Shown here: piece after piece, positions 46,191 through 55,027 of the stretch
How the letters are laid out: each line of letters opens with the position of its first letter
Numbering within the stretch: the first letter of the stretch is position 1
NCBI GenBank assembly: GCA_041441465.1
Contig: JASDSY010000029.1
Span: forward strand, 1 to 64,000
Direction of reading: 5' to 3'
DNA: 64,000 nucleotides
Source: JASDSY01 sp041441465
GTDB taxonomy: Bacteria; Muiribacteriota; UBA9980
Translations under genes and position numbers: made by a program
Notes under the pieces: model-generated
What the model saw: the letters and a program-made list of their open reading frames with translations, nothing else
What the model was told of the DNA's origin: nothing
Database searches by the model: none

Positions 46191-47363
46191 TTGGAAGTTA
46201 AACATATATACGTACATATTCCGTTTTGCCTGAAAAAATGCAAATATTGTGATTTCACATCGATAGCGCTTAATGATGATTTATTTTTAAGAGAAGATCT
46301 TTTGGATAAATATCTTAAGCGTTTATTATTTGAAATTGAATCAAGGTTCAGAATTTTCGGTAAACCTGAAAGTGCTGTTGAAACTATATATTTTGGCGGC
46401 GGCACTCCGACTATGCTCGGGAATGCCCGACTTTTATCCGTTATTCAAAAAATCAAAGAATTTTGTGTTCTGGACGGGGAATGTGAAATAACTGTCGAGA
46501 CAAATCCTTCGGTTTTTAATTTGGAAGATTATAAAAAATGTCTCGATGCAGGGTTTAACAGGATTTCAATCGGGGTTCAGAGTTTTTCCGATGAAGTGCT
46601 TAAGGTAATAGGGCGGACGCACGATAAACGTTCCGCCGATGACGCTGTTCAAATGGCGAGTGACGCTGGTTTTAAAAATATAAGCATCGACCTGATGCTC
46701 GGCATTCCTCAGGCTGAAGGCCAAAAGTTTAATTTAGTCGACTTTTCGAATGTCCCTTTTGATAAAATAACGCATATATCGGCTTATCAGTTCGGTCTTT
46801 GCGATAATACGCCTATTAAAAATGATATATTGTCAGGCCGGCTCTTGATCGCCGGCGAAGATGAAATGGCCGCCGAATATATAAGATTTGGCGAATTTAT
46901 GCGGCAAAAGGGCTTTTTACAATATGAAATTTCTAATTTCGCGAAAAATGAAAATTATATTTCCAGGCATAATTTTTCGTACTGGCTTTTAAAAAATTAT
47001 ATGGGCTTTGGCACGTCAGCAGTTTCAACTGATAATTTCAAGCGCCGGACTAACTGCAAAGATATATTTAAATATCTTAATGAAGACATGGGCAGCGAAG
47101 TATGCCACGAAATCGAAACGCTTACGCAGGCTGAAAAAGACGAAGAAGCTTTGATTTTGCCTTTAAGGACTTATTTAGGAATTGGCGTTGAAAATATCGG
47201 AACTGAAAAATTTGGCGGGATTGAAAATAAACTTAAAAATTTTTTTGAATTGCTTGATAAAAATAAGCTGGCGGTTTATAATAAAGGGCAGTTTTTGAAA
47301 TTAACCCCTTCAGGCTATATGGTGATGAATGAAATTGCGGCTAAAATTCTGGCCGCGCTGTGA
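46191..47363 (+). CDS. hemW: HemW-like radical SAM protein
   Basis: A 390-residue radical SAM enzyme starting at TTG one base after the preceding stop. The signature YVHIPFCLKKCKYCDF gives the iron-sulfur cysteines Cys13, Cys17 and Cys20. ETIYFGGGTPTML, FNRISIGVQSF and IDLMLGIPQ follow, with a HemN-type C-terminal domain (YEISNFAKN, SRHNFSYW). This is the HemW branch, related to oxygen-independent coproporphyrinogen oxidase. HemW itself is a heme chaperone rather than an oxidase. No other heme gene is close, so the substrate cannot be settled here. Confidence 0.9.
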   Translation: MEVKHIYVHIPFCLKKCKYCDFTSIALNDDLFLREDLLDKYLKRLLFEIESRFRIFGKPESAVETIYFGGGTPTMLGNARLLSVIQKIKEFCVLDGECEITVETNPSVFNLEDYKKCLDAGFNRISIGVQSFSDEVLKVIGRTHDKRSADDAVQMASDAGFKNISIDLMLGIPQAEGQKFNLVDFSNVPFDKITHISAYQFGLCDNTPIKNDILSGRLLIAGEDEMAAEYIRFGEFMRQKGFLQYEISNFAKNENYISRHNFSYWLLKNYMGFGTSAVSTDNFKRRTNCKDIFKYLNEDMGSEVCHEIETLTQAEKDEEALILPLRTYLGIGVENIGTEKFGGIENKLKNFFELLDKNKLAVYNKGQFLKLTPSGYMVMNEIAAKILAAL

Positions 47364-47409
47364 ACAGTCAATTTTTTTATAATTTCTTCAGGAAACAGGT
47401 GGAAAATAA

Positions 47410-48984
47410 ATGACGTTAAAACATGAACAAACGTACATTCAAAATAAATGTTCAGCTTTTTTTAAAGCGTTCATTTTATTCGCGGTGCTGGAATTATCGT
47501 TGAATTCCGGAGTGTTATGGGCGCAATCGATGGTCCTTACCGATAATATGTTTATGAACATAGTGAAATATTACGCTAAGAACGGCGATATCGAGAGGGC
47601 GCTTCTGGAGCTGAAGAAGCTGCAGGAATTATATCCTGAAAATAAGGATTATCAAAAATATGAACAAATATTGAGGACTGAATACGCGCGCGGATTTAAG
47701 TCCGATAACCAGGATTTTACGCCTTCCGGCCAGGCCGGTCAAATGAATGACGGCAGTATTTCTAGGAATCAGACGAAAAAAGCGTTCGCAAAATTAGGTG
47801 ATCGCGGCGATACCGATAATCAGGCCGATCTTCCGCCTGATGTTATCGAAAAAAACAAGCAGATAAATAAAGGCAGGCTGCGTTATGTATATGAACTTAT
47901 AGGGCGCGGCGAACAAAACCAGGCGATATCCAAATTGCGTGAAATCTTGTCAACTGAGCCGAATTTTATCGAAGCCAGCCAGCTTCTGGGCGAACTTTAT
48001 CTTAACAAGAAAAATTTCGAGGAGGCTATTAACTTTTTCAAAAAATCTCTCAGCCTTCGCCAGGATGCCGAGACAAACTACAAAGTCGGGCTCTGTTACA
48101 AGAACATAAATGATATTAATAACGCGATTATTCATTTTGACATAGCCGCGCGTATGAATCCGAAACATGAGATGGCAAATTTGAATCTCGGCAATATAAT
48201 GAGATTTCGGAAGAATTTCAGGTCGGCCAGAAGCTATTATGAACAAACGCTCAGGGCTAACCAGAATTGCGTAGAGGCGCACCTGGGAATGGCCGATTGT
48301 ATATATAACGAAGGCAATCTTGAAGAGGCGACCAAAGCATACGCGTTCATAATTACGACATTTCCCGGAGAATATTCGGCCTACCTCGGCTTGAGCCGTA
48401 TATTGATTCAAAACAAACAGCTCAATGAGGCAAAAGCGGTAGTGCAAAAAGCTAAAGAACTTGCGCCTAACAATTCGCAGGTCCATGAAATGCTCGGAGT
48501 GCTGTCTTATAATCTTAAAGACAGCAAGTCGGCGATTGAAAATTTCAAGCGCGCGATAATGGCGGACGGGACCAATCAGACTGCGTATGAAAGCCTTATA
48601 AATATTTTGATTGACGAGAAAAAATACGACGACGCCCTTACCCAGATCAAGGCGTGCGCGTCTAAATTTCCGGCCAATCCAAGGCTTTATTACCTTTCGG
48701 GAGTCATATATTCAGGATATAAAAACACTCCGCTGGCGTTAAAAAATCTTCTGGAGGCCTATAAACTCGAACCTAATAATATTGAAACAGTTCTCGCTCT
48801 CGCGATACTTTATGAAAATACCTTTAAATATAAAGAGTCTGTTGAAAAATACCGCGAGGCGGTTTTGCTGGCTAACGAGAAAAAAGATATGCGTTTTGCC
48901 AATTCAATTCAGAATAAAATTGACGTTTTAGAAAAGAAGATCGAGAAATATTATAATGACAAGCAGCCTGAAAGTAAGCAGTAA
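47410..48984 (+). CDS. Secreted tetratricopeptide-repeat protein
   Basis: A 524-residue protein with an N-terminal export signal (AFFKAFILFAVLELSLNSGVLWAQ). It has a first TPR near 45-85 (GDIERALLELKKLQELYPEN), a low-complexity linker, then about nine consecutive TPRs (about 150-510), for example NFEEAINFFKKSLSLRQDAE and YKVGLCYKNINDINNAIIHF. TPR arrays are protein-binding scaffolds, and such proteins often accompany Tad or type IV pilus systems as pilotins or assembly factors. The exact partner is unknown. Its last 29 bases overlap the thiT start. Confidence 0.9.
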   Translation: MTLKHEQTYIQNKCSAFFKAFILFAVLELSLNSGVLWAQSMVLTDNMFMNIVKYYAKNGDIERALLELKKLQELYPENKDYQKYEQILRTEYARGFKSDNQDFTPSGQAGQMNDGSISRNQTKKAFAKLGDRGDTDNQADLPPDVIEKNKQINKGRLRYVYELIGRGEQNQAISKLREILSTEPNFIEASQLLGELYLNKKNFEEAINFFKKSLSLRQDAETNYKVGLCYKNINDINNAIIHFDIAARMNPKHEMANLNLGNIMRFRKNFRSARSYYEQTLRANQNCVEAHLGMADCIYNEGNLEEATKAYAFIITTFPGEYSAYLGLSRILIQNKQLNEAKAVVQKAKELAPNNSQVHEMLGVLSYNLKDSKSAIENFKRAIMADGTNQTAYESLINILIDEKKYDDALTQIKACASKFPANPRLYYLSGVIYSGYKNTPLALKNLLEAYKLEPNNIETVLALAILYENTFKYKESVEKYREAVLLANEKKDMRFANSIQNKIDVLEKKIEKYYNDKQPESKQ

Positions 48985-49477
48985 AACAAATTTAATTGTA
49001 AAATGCGCCATTGTCGCGGCAATGGCATATATATTGAGCCAGATTAGAATTTATAAAATGCCGCAGGGCGGATCGGTTACGCTTGTATGTGTTCCGCTCG
49101 CTATAATATCGATAGCTGAGGGAGCGAAGGCCGGAATAATAACCGGTGTTTTGCTGGGCGTACTTGAAATTATCACTACCGGATATATCGTAGGGCCGGT
49201 CCAGGCGGTTCTCGATTATCCGCTTGCTTACTCTTCGATCGCAATTTCCGCGCTCGGTGGCAAGTATATTGGAATCAGGCTTGCGCTGAGCGTCGTTGCC
49301 GCTTTTTTTGTTAAGCTCGCGCTGCATATATTGTCCGGCCTTTTATTTTTTAAGGCCACTCCGTGGTATTCATTTGTTTATAATATTTCATTTTTGGCGC
49401 CTGAAATGCTTTTGACAGTGACCGCTTTGTATTATATGATGGCCCGCAGGATTATCGATAAGATAGGCAAAATTTAA
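48956..49477 (+). CDS. ThiT-like thiamine-specific S component of ECF transporter
   Basis: A 173-residue integral membrane protein with about six helices. The ThiT/YuaJ family pattern is clear: KMPQGGSVTLVCVPLAII near the N-terminus, GAKAGIITGVLLGVL, and YIVGPVQAVLDYPLAY, which carries thiamine-contacting positions. It binds thiamine and docks on the general ECF energising module (EcfA, EcfA', EcfT), none of which is encoded here. No TPP riboswitch is visible. The gene starts inside the TPR gene (29-base overlap), so it is probably expressed by translational coupling. Confidence 0.85.
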   Translation: MTSSLKVSSKTNLIVKCAIVAAMAYILSQIRIYKMPQGGSVTLVCVPLAIISIAEGAKAGIITGVLLGVLEIITTGYIVGPVQAVLDYPLAYSSIAISALGGKYIGIRLALSVVAAFFVKLALHILSGLLFFKATPWYSFVYNISFLAPEMLLTVTALYYMMARRIIDKIGKI

Positions 49478-49505
49478 CACGCGTGTAGTTTTATACGCAG
49501 GATAT

Positions 49506-50486
49506 ATGAATATGAATTCAGACAAAAATCACGGTAAAGAAAATGCCGGCGGCATACCGAATGTCGTTGCGCTTATAGGCCCCACAGCTTCTGGTAAGAC
49601 GGCAATTTCAATAGAATTGGCGAAGCTTTTCAACGCGGAAATAATATCATGCGACTCGCGCCAGATATACAAGTTGATGGATATCGGCACGGCCAAGCCA
49701 AGCACCGAAGAAATGCAGGGAATCAGGCATCATTTGATCGATATAATCTATCCTGATTCATCTTTTTCTTATGCCGATTTTGCGTCATGCGCCGCGCCTA
49801 TAATAAAGGAAATTCTCGGGCGCGGTAAAGTGCCGTTCATAGTCGGCGGAACCGGATTTTACCTTGACGGGCTTGTTAACGGAGTTTCGGCTATACCGGA
49901 AGTCGGCGAAAATAAGCTGAAAAATTTAAGGGAAGAGCTGGAGCTTCTTGAAACGGCAAAATTGGTTTCCATGCTTAATAAACTCGATCCTGAATCTGCT
50001 GCGCGCATAAAGTTTAATGACAGGCAGAGGCTTGTCAGGGCAATTTCGGTGTCGGAGCTTACCGGCAGGCCGTTTTCAAGCTTCAAGGATAAGAAAATAA
50101 TTAATAATAACTATAATTATTTAATAATTGGATTGACAAAAGCCCGTGAATTATTATATAATAGCATAAACCTGCGTGTCGAAGTCATGTTTAAAAACGG
50201 TCTTTTAAATGAAGTTGAAAGCCTTTTAAATTCAGGTTACGGCGAATTGGCGCCGGGCATGAAAACTATAGGATATCAGGAGTGCGTCGAGTTTTTTTAC
50301 GGCCGTAAGACTAAGGACGAGGCTATGGCGATGGTAAAACAGAATACGCGAAATTATGCCAAGCGCCAGGAAACATACTTTAAACGCTTTAAAATTGACA
50401 ATTGGTTTAATAAGGACGAAAATAAATCAAACGATAAAAAAATATTCGAGCGCATGGCGCGCTTGATTGAAAATCATATCAAATAA
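49506..50486 (+). CDS. miaA: tRNA dimethylallyltransferase
   Basis: Transfers a dimethylallyl group to N6 of A37 in tRNAs that read UNN codons. The 326-residue protein shows the P-loop ALIGPTASGKT, the DSRQIYKLMDIGTAKPS motif, HHLIDI and the PFIVGGTGFYLDGL stretch, plus the later RAISV...SGRPFS-like segment (VRAISVSELTGRPFSSF). A Met three codons in could be the real start. It is followed 44 bases later by hfq, the classic miaA-hfq arrangement. Confidence 0.96.
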   Translation: MNMNSDKNHGKENAGGIPNVVALIGPTASGKTAISIELAKLFNAEIISCDSRQIYKLMDIGTAKPSTEEMQGIRHHLIDIIYPDSSFSYADFASCAAPIIKEILGRGKVPFIVGGTGFYLDGLVNGVSAIPEVGENKLKNLREELELLETAKLVSMLNKLDPESAARIKFNDRQRLVRAISVSELTGRPFSSFKDKKIINNNYNYLIIGLTKARELLYNSINLRVEVMFKNGLLNEVESLLNSGYGELAPGMKTIGYQECVEFFYGRKTKDEAMAMVKQNTRNYAKRQETYFKRFKIDNWFNKDENKSNDKKIFERMARLIENHIK

Positions 50487-50530
50487 AAAGTTGATTCAAA
50501 AATATAAAATTTTGGGGAGTGTTAGTGGAA

Positions 50531-50776
50531 ATGAGTAAGATTAATATTCAGGATGTATTCTTAAACGCGGTTCGCAAAGAAAAAGTGCCTATAACCGTTT
50601 ATACCACGAATGGTGTAAAAATAATGGGAAATGTTATTTCGTTCGATACGTTCACGATAATGCTGAATACTAACCTGGGCCAGCAGCTTATATTCAAACA
50701 TGCTGTTTCTACCGTTATACCTTCGAAAAATGTCAGCCTTATGGAAGACGAAGCTGAAGCAAAAGAAAAGAAATAA
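50531..50776 (+). CDS. hfq: RNA chaperone Hfq
   Basis: An Sm-fold hexameric RNA chaperone that pairs small RNAs with mRNAs. With the ATG at 50531 the product is 81 residues. GGGGAG lies 11 bases upstream; a GTG at 50519 is the long alternative. The Sm1 motif is INIQDVFLNAVRKEKVPITV...GVKIMGNVISFDTFTIML and the Sm2 motif is LIFKHAVSTVIPSK, matching the normal YKHAISTI. Gln of INIQD, used in RNA binding, is kept. The acidic C-terminal tail is short. Its presence implies sRNA regulation in this organism. Confidence 0.96.
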   Translation: MSKINIQDVFLNAVRKEKVPITVYTTNGVKIMGNVISFDTFTIMLNTNLGQQLIFKHAVSTVIPSKNVSLMEDEAEAKEKK

Positions 50777-50865
50777 AGCTTTGAAATTAATGCTTTTGAT
50801 TTTTACAAATCAAATAAAATTTTAAAACCAGTTTTGAAAGGGGCGCAGCCGTCGAGCGTTAAATT

Positions 50866-52623
50866 ATGTCTGAATTTTTAAGAAAAAAGAAGATCGGTCA
50901 AATTTTAATTGAAATGGGCGTCATAGACGAACAGAAGTTAGAATGGGGCCTCGCGAATCAGCAGGAGACAAATCAACTCCTGGGCCAGACGCTTTTAGCG
51001 GCCGGATACATTACTGAAGAAGATTTAACGATTGCTCTTGCCAAGCAATTTGATGTTCCGTACATTGATTTGAAAGATGTTACGGTTTCAGATGAGGCTA
51101 AACGCTCGGTGCCGGCTAATTTATTGCAGACAGGCGATTTCGTGCCTCTTGAAATCGTTAATAAAACCCTTACTATAGCTATTTCAGATCCTACTAATTA
51201 CGAGCTTATTGATAGATTAGCCACAATTACCGGCTATGAAATAGGCTATGTGCTTTCGACCTCAAAGCAGATAAGGGCGTTTTTAGGCATTGAAGATAAA
51301 CCGTCGGCAGCCGCCGAACAGCCTTCCAGCGAAGAAGGCAAGGAACCATTAAGCGCAGAAGACGCGGTTTCTGACGTTAACCTCGAATTCGACAGCGGCG
51401 ACGAAGACGAAGGCGCCAAAGCCGATATATTAAAACAGCAGGCCGATCAGAAGCCTATTATAATGCTGGTTAATAAAATACTTGTTCAGGCGATAAGCGA
51501 AAGATGTTCGGATATTCATATCGAAGCCTGGGAAACCAAAGTGCTTGTACGCTTTCGCGTCGACGGCACGCTTCTTGAAAAGATGACGATCGCAAAAAAA
51601 GCCGGCCCGGCCATGATATCGCGTATCAAGATTATGTCCGACCTTAATATAGCCGAAAGGCAGATCCCGCAGGACGGAGCGTTTACCATTAAACTCGGCA
51701 AAAAAAGCGTCGACTTCCGTGTGTCTATCATTCCGTGCGCGGAAGGCGAATGCGCCTGCCTTCGTATATTGTCGAAAGATAACTTAAAACTTGACCTTAA
51801 AGCCCTCGGATTCAGCGATGACGAATTCGAGCGTTTTAACAGGGCCATCAGGCGCCCTTACGGAATTATCCTTGTTTCAGGGCCTACTGGTTCCGGTAAA
51901 ACGACAACTCTTTACGCGTCGCTCCAGACTTTGAACGATTCCGAAACAAAAATCATTACTGCGGAAGACCCGGTCGAATATAAACTCGCCGGATTGAATC
52001 AGATTAACGTCCATGTCAATAAAAACGATCCTGAACGATCGCTCACATTCGGAAAGGCCCTCAAGGCCATATTGCGTCATGACCCCGATATAGTGCTCCT
52101 TGGAGAAATTCGTGACCACGAAACAGCCGATATAGCAGTTAAAGCAGCTCTTACAGGTCACCTCGTGTTCTCGACAGTTCACGCCAATAACGCTATCGAC
52201 GTTATCGGCCGTATGGCCGATCTCGACATCGACCGTTACCTTCTAGCGGCAGCATTCATCGAAGTTATCGCGCAGCGTCTTGTAAAGACCATCTGCTCTA
52301 ATTGTGTCGAGGAATACACGCCTACCGAAGAACAGCTTAAATTCGCCGATCTTACCGGCGATGAATACCGTGATATGAAATTTTATAAAGGCCGCGGCTG
52401 TGAAGTTTGCGGCGGCAAGGGTTATAAAGGCAGGGCCGCTGTTTACGAAATCCTCGATATCGACGATGAAATCCGCGCGATGATCGCCGAAGGCCGCTCG
52501 CTCTACGAAATAAAAAAAGTCGGTATCGCTAAAGGCATGAGCACGCTCCGCGGTTCGACAATAACTAAGATGAGAAAAGCTAATACTACGATAGACGAGC
52601 TTATTAAAATAAGCGCGGCTTAA
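50866..52623 (+). CDS. Second PilB/GspE-type assembly ATPase
   Basis: A 585-residue ATPase with a GspII_E N-terminal domain (KIGQILIEMGVIDEQKLEWGL, QLLGQTLLAAGYITEEDLTIALAKQF). An acidic linker (about 145-185) leads to the motor: Walker A GPTGSGKT (339-346), Asp box EDPVEYK, Walker B IVLLGEIRDHETADIA, His box GHLVFSTVHAN, and zinc cysteines CSNC...CEVCGGKG. It is distinct from the PilB at 24852 and better matched to standard type IV pilus PilB. Having two such ATPases suggests separate type II secretion and type IV pilus (or two pseudopilus) machines. No pilT or pilC is adjacent. A strong terminator follows. Confidence 0.94.
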   Translation: MSEFLRKKKIGQILIEMGVIDEQKLEWGLANQQETNQLLGQTLLAAGYITEEDLTIALAKQFDVPYIDLKDVTVSDEAKRSVPANLLQTGDFVPLEIVNKTLTIAISDPTNYELIDRLATITGYEIGYVLSTSKQIRAFLGIEDKPSAAAEQPSSEEGKEPLSAEDAVSDVNLEFDSGDEDEGAKADILKQQADQKPIIMLVNKILVQAISERCSDIHIEAWETKVLVRFRVDGTLLEKMTIAKKAGPAMISRIKIMSDLNIAERQIPQDGAFTIKLGKKSVDFRVSIIPCAEGECACLRILSKDNLKLDLKALGFSDDEFERFNRAIRRPYGIILVSGPTGSGKTTTLYASLQTLNDSETKIITAEDPVEYKLAGLNQINVHVNKNDPERSLTFGKALKAILRHDPDIVLLGEIRDHETADIAVKAALTGHLVFSTVHANNAIDVIGRMADLDIDRYLLAAAFIEVIAQRLVKTICSNCVEEYTPTEEQLKFADLTGDEYRDMKFYKGRGCEVCGGKGYKGRAAVYEILDIDDEIRAMIAEGRSLYEIKKVGIAKGMSTLRGSTITKMRKANTTIDELIKISAA

Positions 52624-52647
52624 TTCATAATTTTAATTTTATATATC

Positions 52648-52692
52648 AAAAACGGCCGCCGTTATATTTAAATTTACGGCCGCCGTTTTTTT
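52648..52692 (+). terminator. Intrinsic terminator after second pilB
   Basis: AAAAACGGCCGCCGT (52648-52662) pairs with ACGGCCGCCGTTTTT (52676-52690) with one internal mismatch and a 13-base loop, ending in a T run. The symmetrical A/T flanks would allow use in both directions. Confidence 0.85.
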
Positions 52693-53042
52693 ATTTACTG
52701 AATTTTTAATTCAATATGGCACAAATAAATTTATCCACATTTTTTTGTCGTGAAACCTAATTATTTGACTGCTTTACTATATTAAAATTAAAAATCCGGT
52801 TTCACACTTGATTAAAAATCAGAGGCGAATTCAACTGTAATTTCAATTTACTTTTGTAATTTTTTCAATGAAGAAACAATTATAAATGATTGATTTTTAA
52901 AGTATTATTTCACTTACTGAACATGAAATATAAAATGAACGGAATAAATCATCAAAACAAGCGTTAATTAAAGTATTACTTGACATTAACGCTTTGTTTT
53001 TATATAATATATCAAAATTTATGAAAAAGGAAGGTATTTGTA
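52693..53042. other. Intergenic region upstream of etf operon
   Basis: About 350 AT-rich bases. The right end holds the etf promoter at 52980-53008. I see no small gene, operator repeat or riboswitch in the rest. Confidence 0.5.
52980..53008 (+). promoter_or_regulatory. Sigma-70 promoter of the etf/fix operon
   Basis: TTGACA (52980-52985), 17-base spacer, TATAAT (53003-53008): a full consensus match. Start near 53015, with AAGGAAGG and the ATG at 53043 close behind. Such a strong promoter implies high constitutive expression. Confidence 0.88.
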
Positions 53043-53804
53043 ATGAATATCCTTGTGTTAATGAAACAGACGCCGGATACCGAATCGAAAATAAAATTGA
53101 ACTCCGATAATACAGCAGTTGATAAAGCTGATTTTAAATATATAGTAAATCCTTACGATGAATACGCAATAGAAGAAGCTATAAAACTTTCAGAAGCATT
53201 TCCTAATTCAAAGGTAACACTTGTGACCGTCGGCGACGGCACAGTTAAAGAGACAATAAGAAAAGGCCTGGCTGTCGGCGCTACCGACGGCGTGCTTATC
53301 GGCGATAACGCTTCGGGAAGCTGCCCGTTCGCCGCCGCTAAAACGCTTTCGGAATATATCGCTAAAATGCAGTTCGATATTATACTTTCAGGAATCAAAG
53401 CTGTCGACGATGATTTCGGTATAGTTCCGACATTAGTCGCCGGCGCTATTAATATTCCTGTCGTTACCGGTATTTTAAAACTTACCGTTTCGCCTGACAA
53501 CAAAACCGCTCAGGTTGAACGTGAAGGCGAATCTGGCCGTGAAGTCATAGTCACAAACCTTCCCGCTTTATTCACCGCCCAGAAAGGCCTTAACGAACCT
53601 AGATACGCTTCATTGAAAGGCATAATGGCCGCCAAGAAAAAAGAAATAAAAGAAGAACCTGCTCTTAATTCGCCTGCAAAAATAAAAACTGTTAAAATAG
53701 CAGTGCCGCCTGCAAGACCGGCCGGCAAGAAAATCGACGGCGACTTCCCGGCTAACGTTAAAACATTAGTCGGACTTCTCCGCTGCGAAGCTAAAGTCAT
53801 ATAA
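53043..53804 (+). CDS. Electron transfer flavoprotein beta subunit (EtfB/FixA)
   Basis: A 253-residue beta subunit: MNILVLMKQTPDTESKI, VNPYDEYAIEEAIKL, GDGTVKETIRKGLAVGATDG, SGIKAVDDDFGIVP and LPALFTAQKGLNEPRY-type core. The AVDDDFG stretch lies where canonical Etfs read QAIDDDxxQ. The C-terminal tail is Lys/Pro rich. It forms an FAD/AMP-binding heterodimer with the alpha subunit that follows. With FixC and FixX downstream, group 2 (bifurcating) Etf is likely, but NADH-binding residues need a structure-based check. Confidence 0.93.
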   Translation: MNILVLMKQTPDTESKIKLNSDNTAVDKADFKYIVNPYDEYAIEEAIKLSEAFPNSKVTLVTVGDGTVKETIRKGLAVGATDGVLIGDNASGSCPFAAAKTLSEYIAKMQFDIILSGIKAVDDDFGIVPTLVAGAINIPVVTGILKLTVSPDNKTAQVEREGESGREVIVTNLPALFTAQKGLNEPRYASLKGIMAAKKKEIKEEPALNSPAKIKTVKIAVPPARPAGKKIDGDFPANVKTLVGLLRCEAKVI

Positions 53805-53894
53805 TATTAATTATTAATGCAAATGTAAAATTAAACGCATAAAATCAAAATAAGATACGCTAAAACCGTTTTTTTTCTTTTTATGTGAACGAAA

Positions 53895-53921
53895 ATTCAT
53901 TATTAATGAATGAGTTTTTTT
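53895..53921 (+). terminator. Weak AT-rich hairpin between etfB and etfA
   Basis: ATTCATT (53895-53901) pairs with AATGAAT (53905-53911), followed by GAG and seven T. It could reduce transcription into etfA or mark processing. The weak stem makes full termination unlikely. Confidence 0.3.
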
Positions 53922-53972
53922 AGACTTAACCCTACTGAATAAAAAATAAAAAGTATATAGAGGAGAAAAACA

Positions 53973-54968
53973 ATGAAAATCCCTTCAAAAATACTGATAT
54001 ATATAGAACACGCTGATCAGAAAATCAAAAAGAACACGATGGAGCTTATATGCGCCGCAAAAAAATTAGCGCCTTCAGCCGAGATTAACGGCATGCTTCT
54101 CACTAAGCCTGAAGACGCGTCGGCGCTTGAAACTCAGCTTAAAAGCCTTAATTTTAACAAAGTATATTCAGTTGAAAATGCCGCTTTTTCTGTATTTTCA
54201 AAAGAAAATTACGCCGAGGCCGTAAAAACTGCTATCACACAGCTTAATCCCGAACTTGTCATGTTTTCACACACCGCAAATTCATCGGAAGTAGCTAAAG
54301 TTATCGCAAGCAAAAGCGATATCGCTTTGATACCTGATAATATAAGTTTTTTCCAGGGGCCAAACGGTGAAGTGCTCGCAGAAAAACCTATTTATGCAGG
54401 CAAAGTACGCGCGCACATGACATTTACAGACAGCAATACCGCCATGGTTACCCTGCGCCCTAATGTCACTGAAATCACTGACTCGGCTAAAGGCAATTGT
54501 TCCGCTTTTGAAAAAATGAACATATCTTTCAATGCTGATGACAGAGTTAAAATACTGAACATAATCAAAGACGTTTCTAAAAAAATCGATCTCACCGAAG
54601 CCGATATTATCGTGGCCGGCGGCCGCGGCGTCGGTTCGAAAGAAAATTTCAAGTTTTTAGAAGACGCAGCTAACGCGTTAAACGGCGTTGTCGGCGCTTC
54701 AAGAGCCGCAGTCGACGCAGGCTGGCGCGAACACCATGACCAGGTCGGCCAGACCGGTAAAAGCGTTAACCCTAAATTATACATAGCTTGCGGCATTTCA
54801 GGCGCGATACAGCACCTCGTCGGAATGCAGAACGCAAAATGTATAGTGGCTATTAATAAAGACCCGGAAGCTAACATATTCAAGACTGCCGATTATGGCA
54901 TTGTCGGCGATATGTTCCAGGTTCTGCCGGAACTTACCAATGAGATAAAAAAACTTTTGAATAACTAA
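53973..54968 (+). CDS. Electron transfer flavoprotein alpha subunit (EtfA/FixB)
   Basis: A 331-residue alpha subunit. The C-terminal FAD domain is textbook: ADIIVAGGRGVGSKENFKFL, VVGASRAAVDAGW, QVGQTGKSVNPKLYIACGIS, GAIQHLVGMQNAKCIVAINKD and FKTADYGIVGD. The N-terminal half is the alpha/beta domain I. A GAGGAG site precedes the ATG. Forms the FAD-carrying half of the Etf dimer that passes electrons to the FixC-like quinone oxidoreductase next in the operon. Confidence 0.95.
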   Translation: MKIPSKILIYIEHADQKIKKNTMELICAAKKLAPSAEINGMLLTKPEDASALETQLKSLNFNKVYSVENAAFSVFSKENYAEAVKTAITQLNPELVMFSHTANSSEVAKVIASKSDIALIPDNISFFQGPNGEVLAEKPIYAGKVRAHMTFTDSNTAMVTLRPNVTEITDSAKGNCSAFEKMNISFNADDRVKILNIIKDVSKKIDLTEADIIVAGGRGVGSKENFKFLEDAANALNGVVGASRAAVDAGWREHHDQVGQTGKSVNPKLYIACGISGAIQHLVGMQNAKCIVAINKDPEANIFKTADYGIVGDMFQVLPELTNEIKKLLNN

Positions 54969-55027
54969 CTAACATAATGTAATAAATTACGGATTCTTGT
55001 TTCTAATATTGAAAGGTGGCTATTTAA

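Noticed and set aside
48900..48960. TPP riboswitch before thiT
   Set aside because: The gene starts inside the upstream TPR gene; there is no room for the aptamer and its conserved core is absent.
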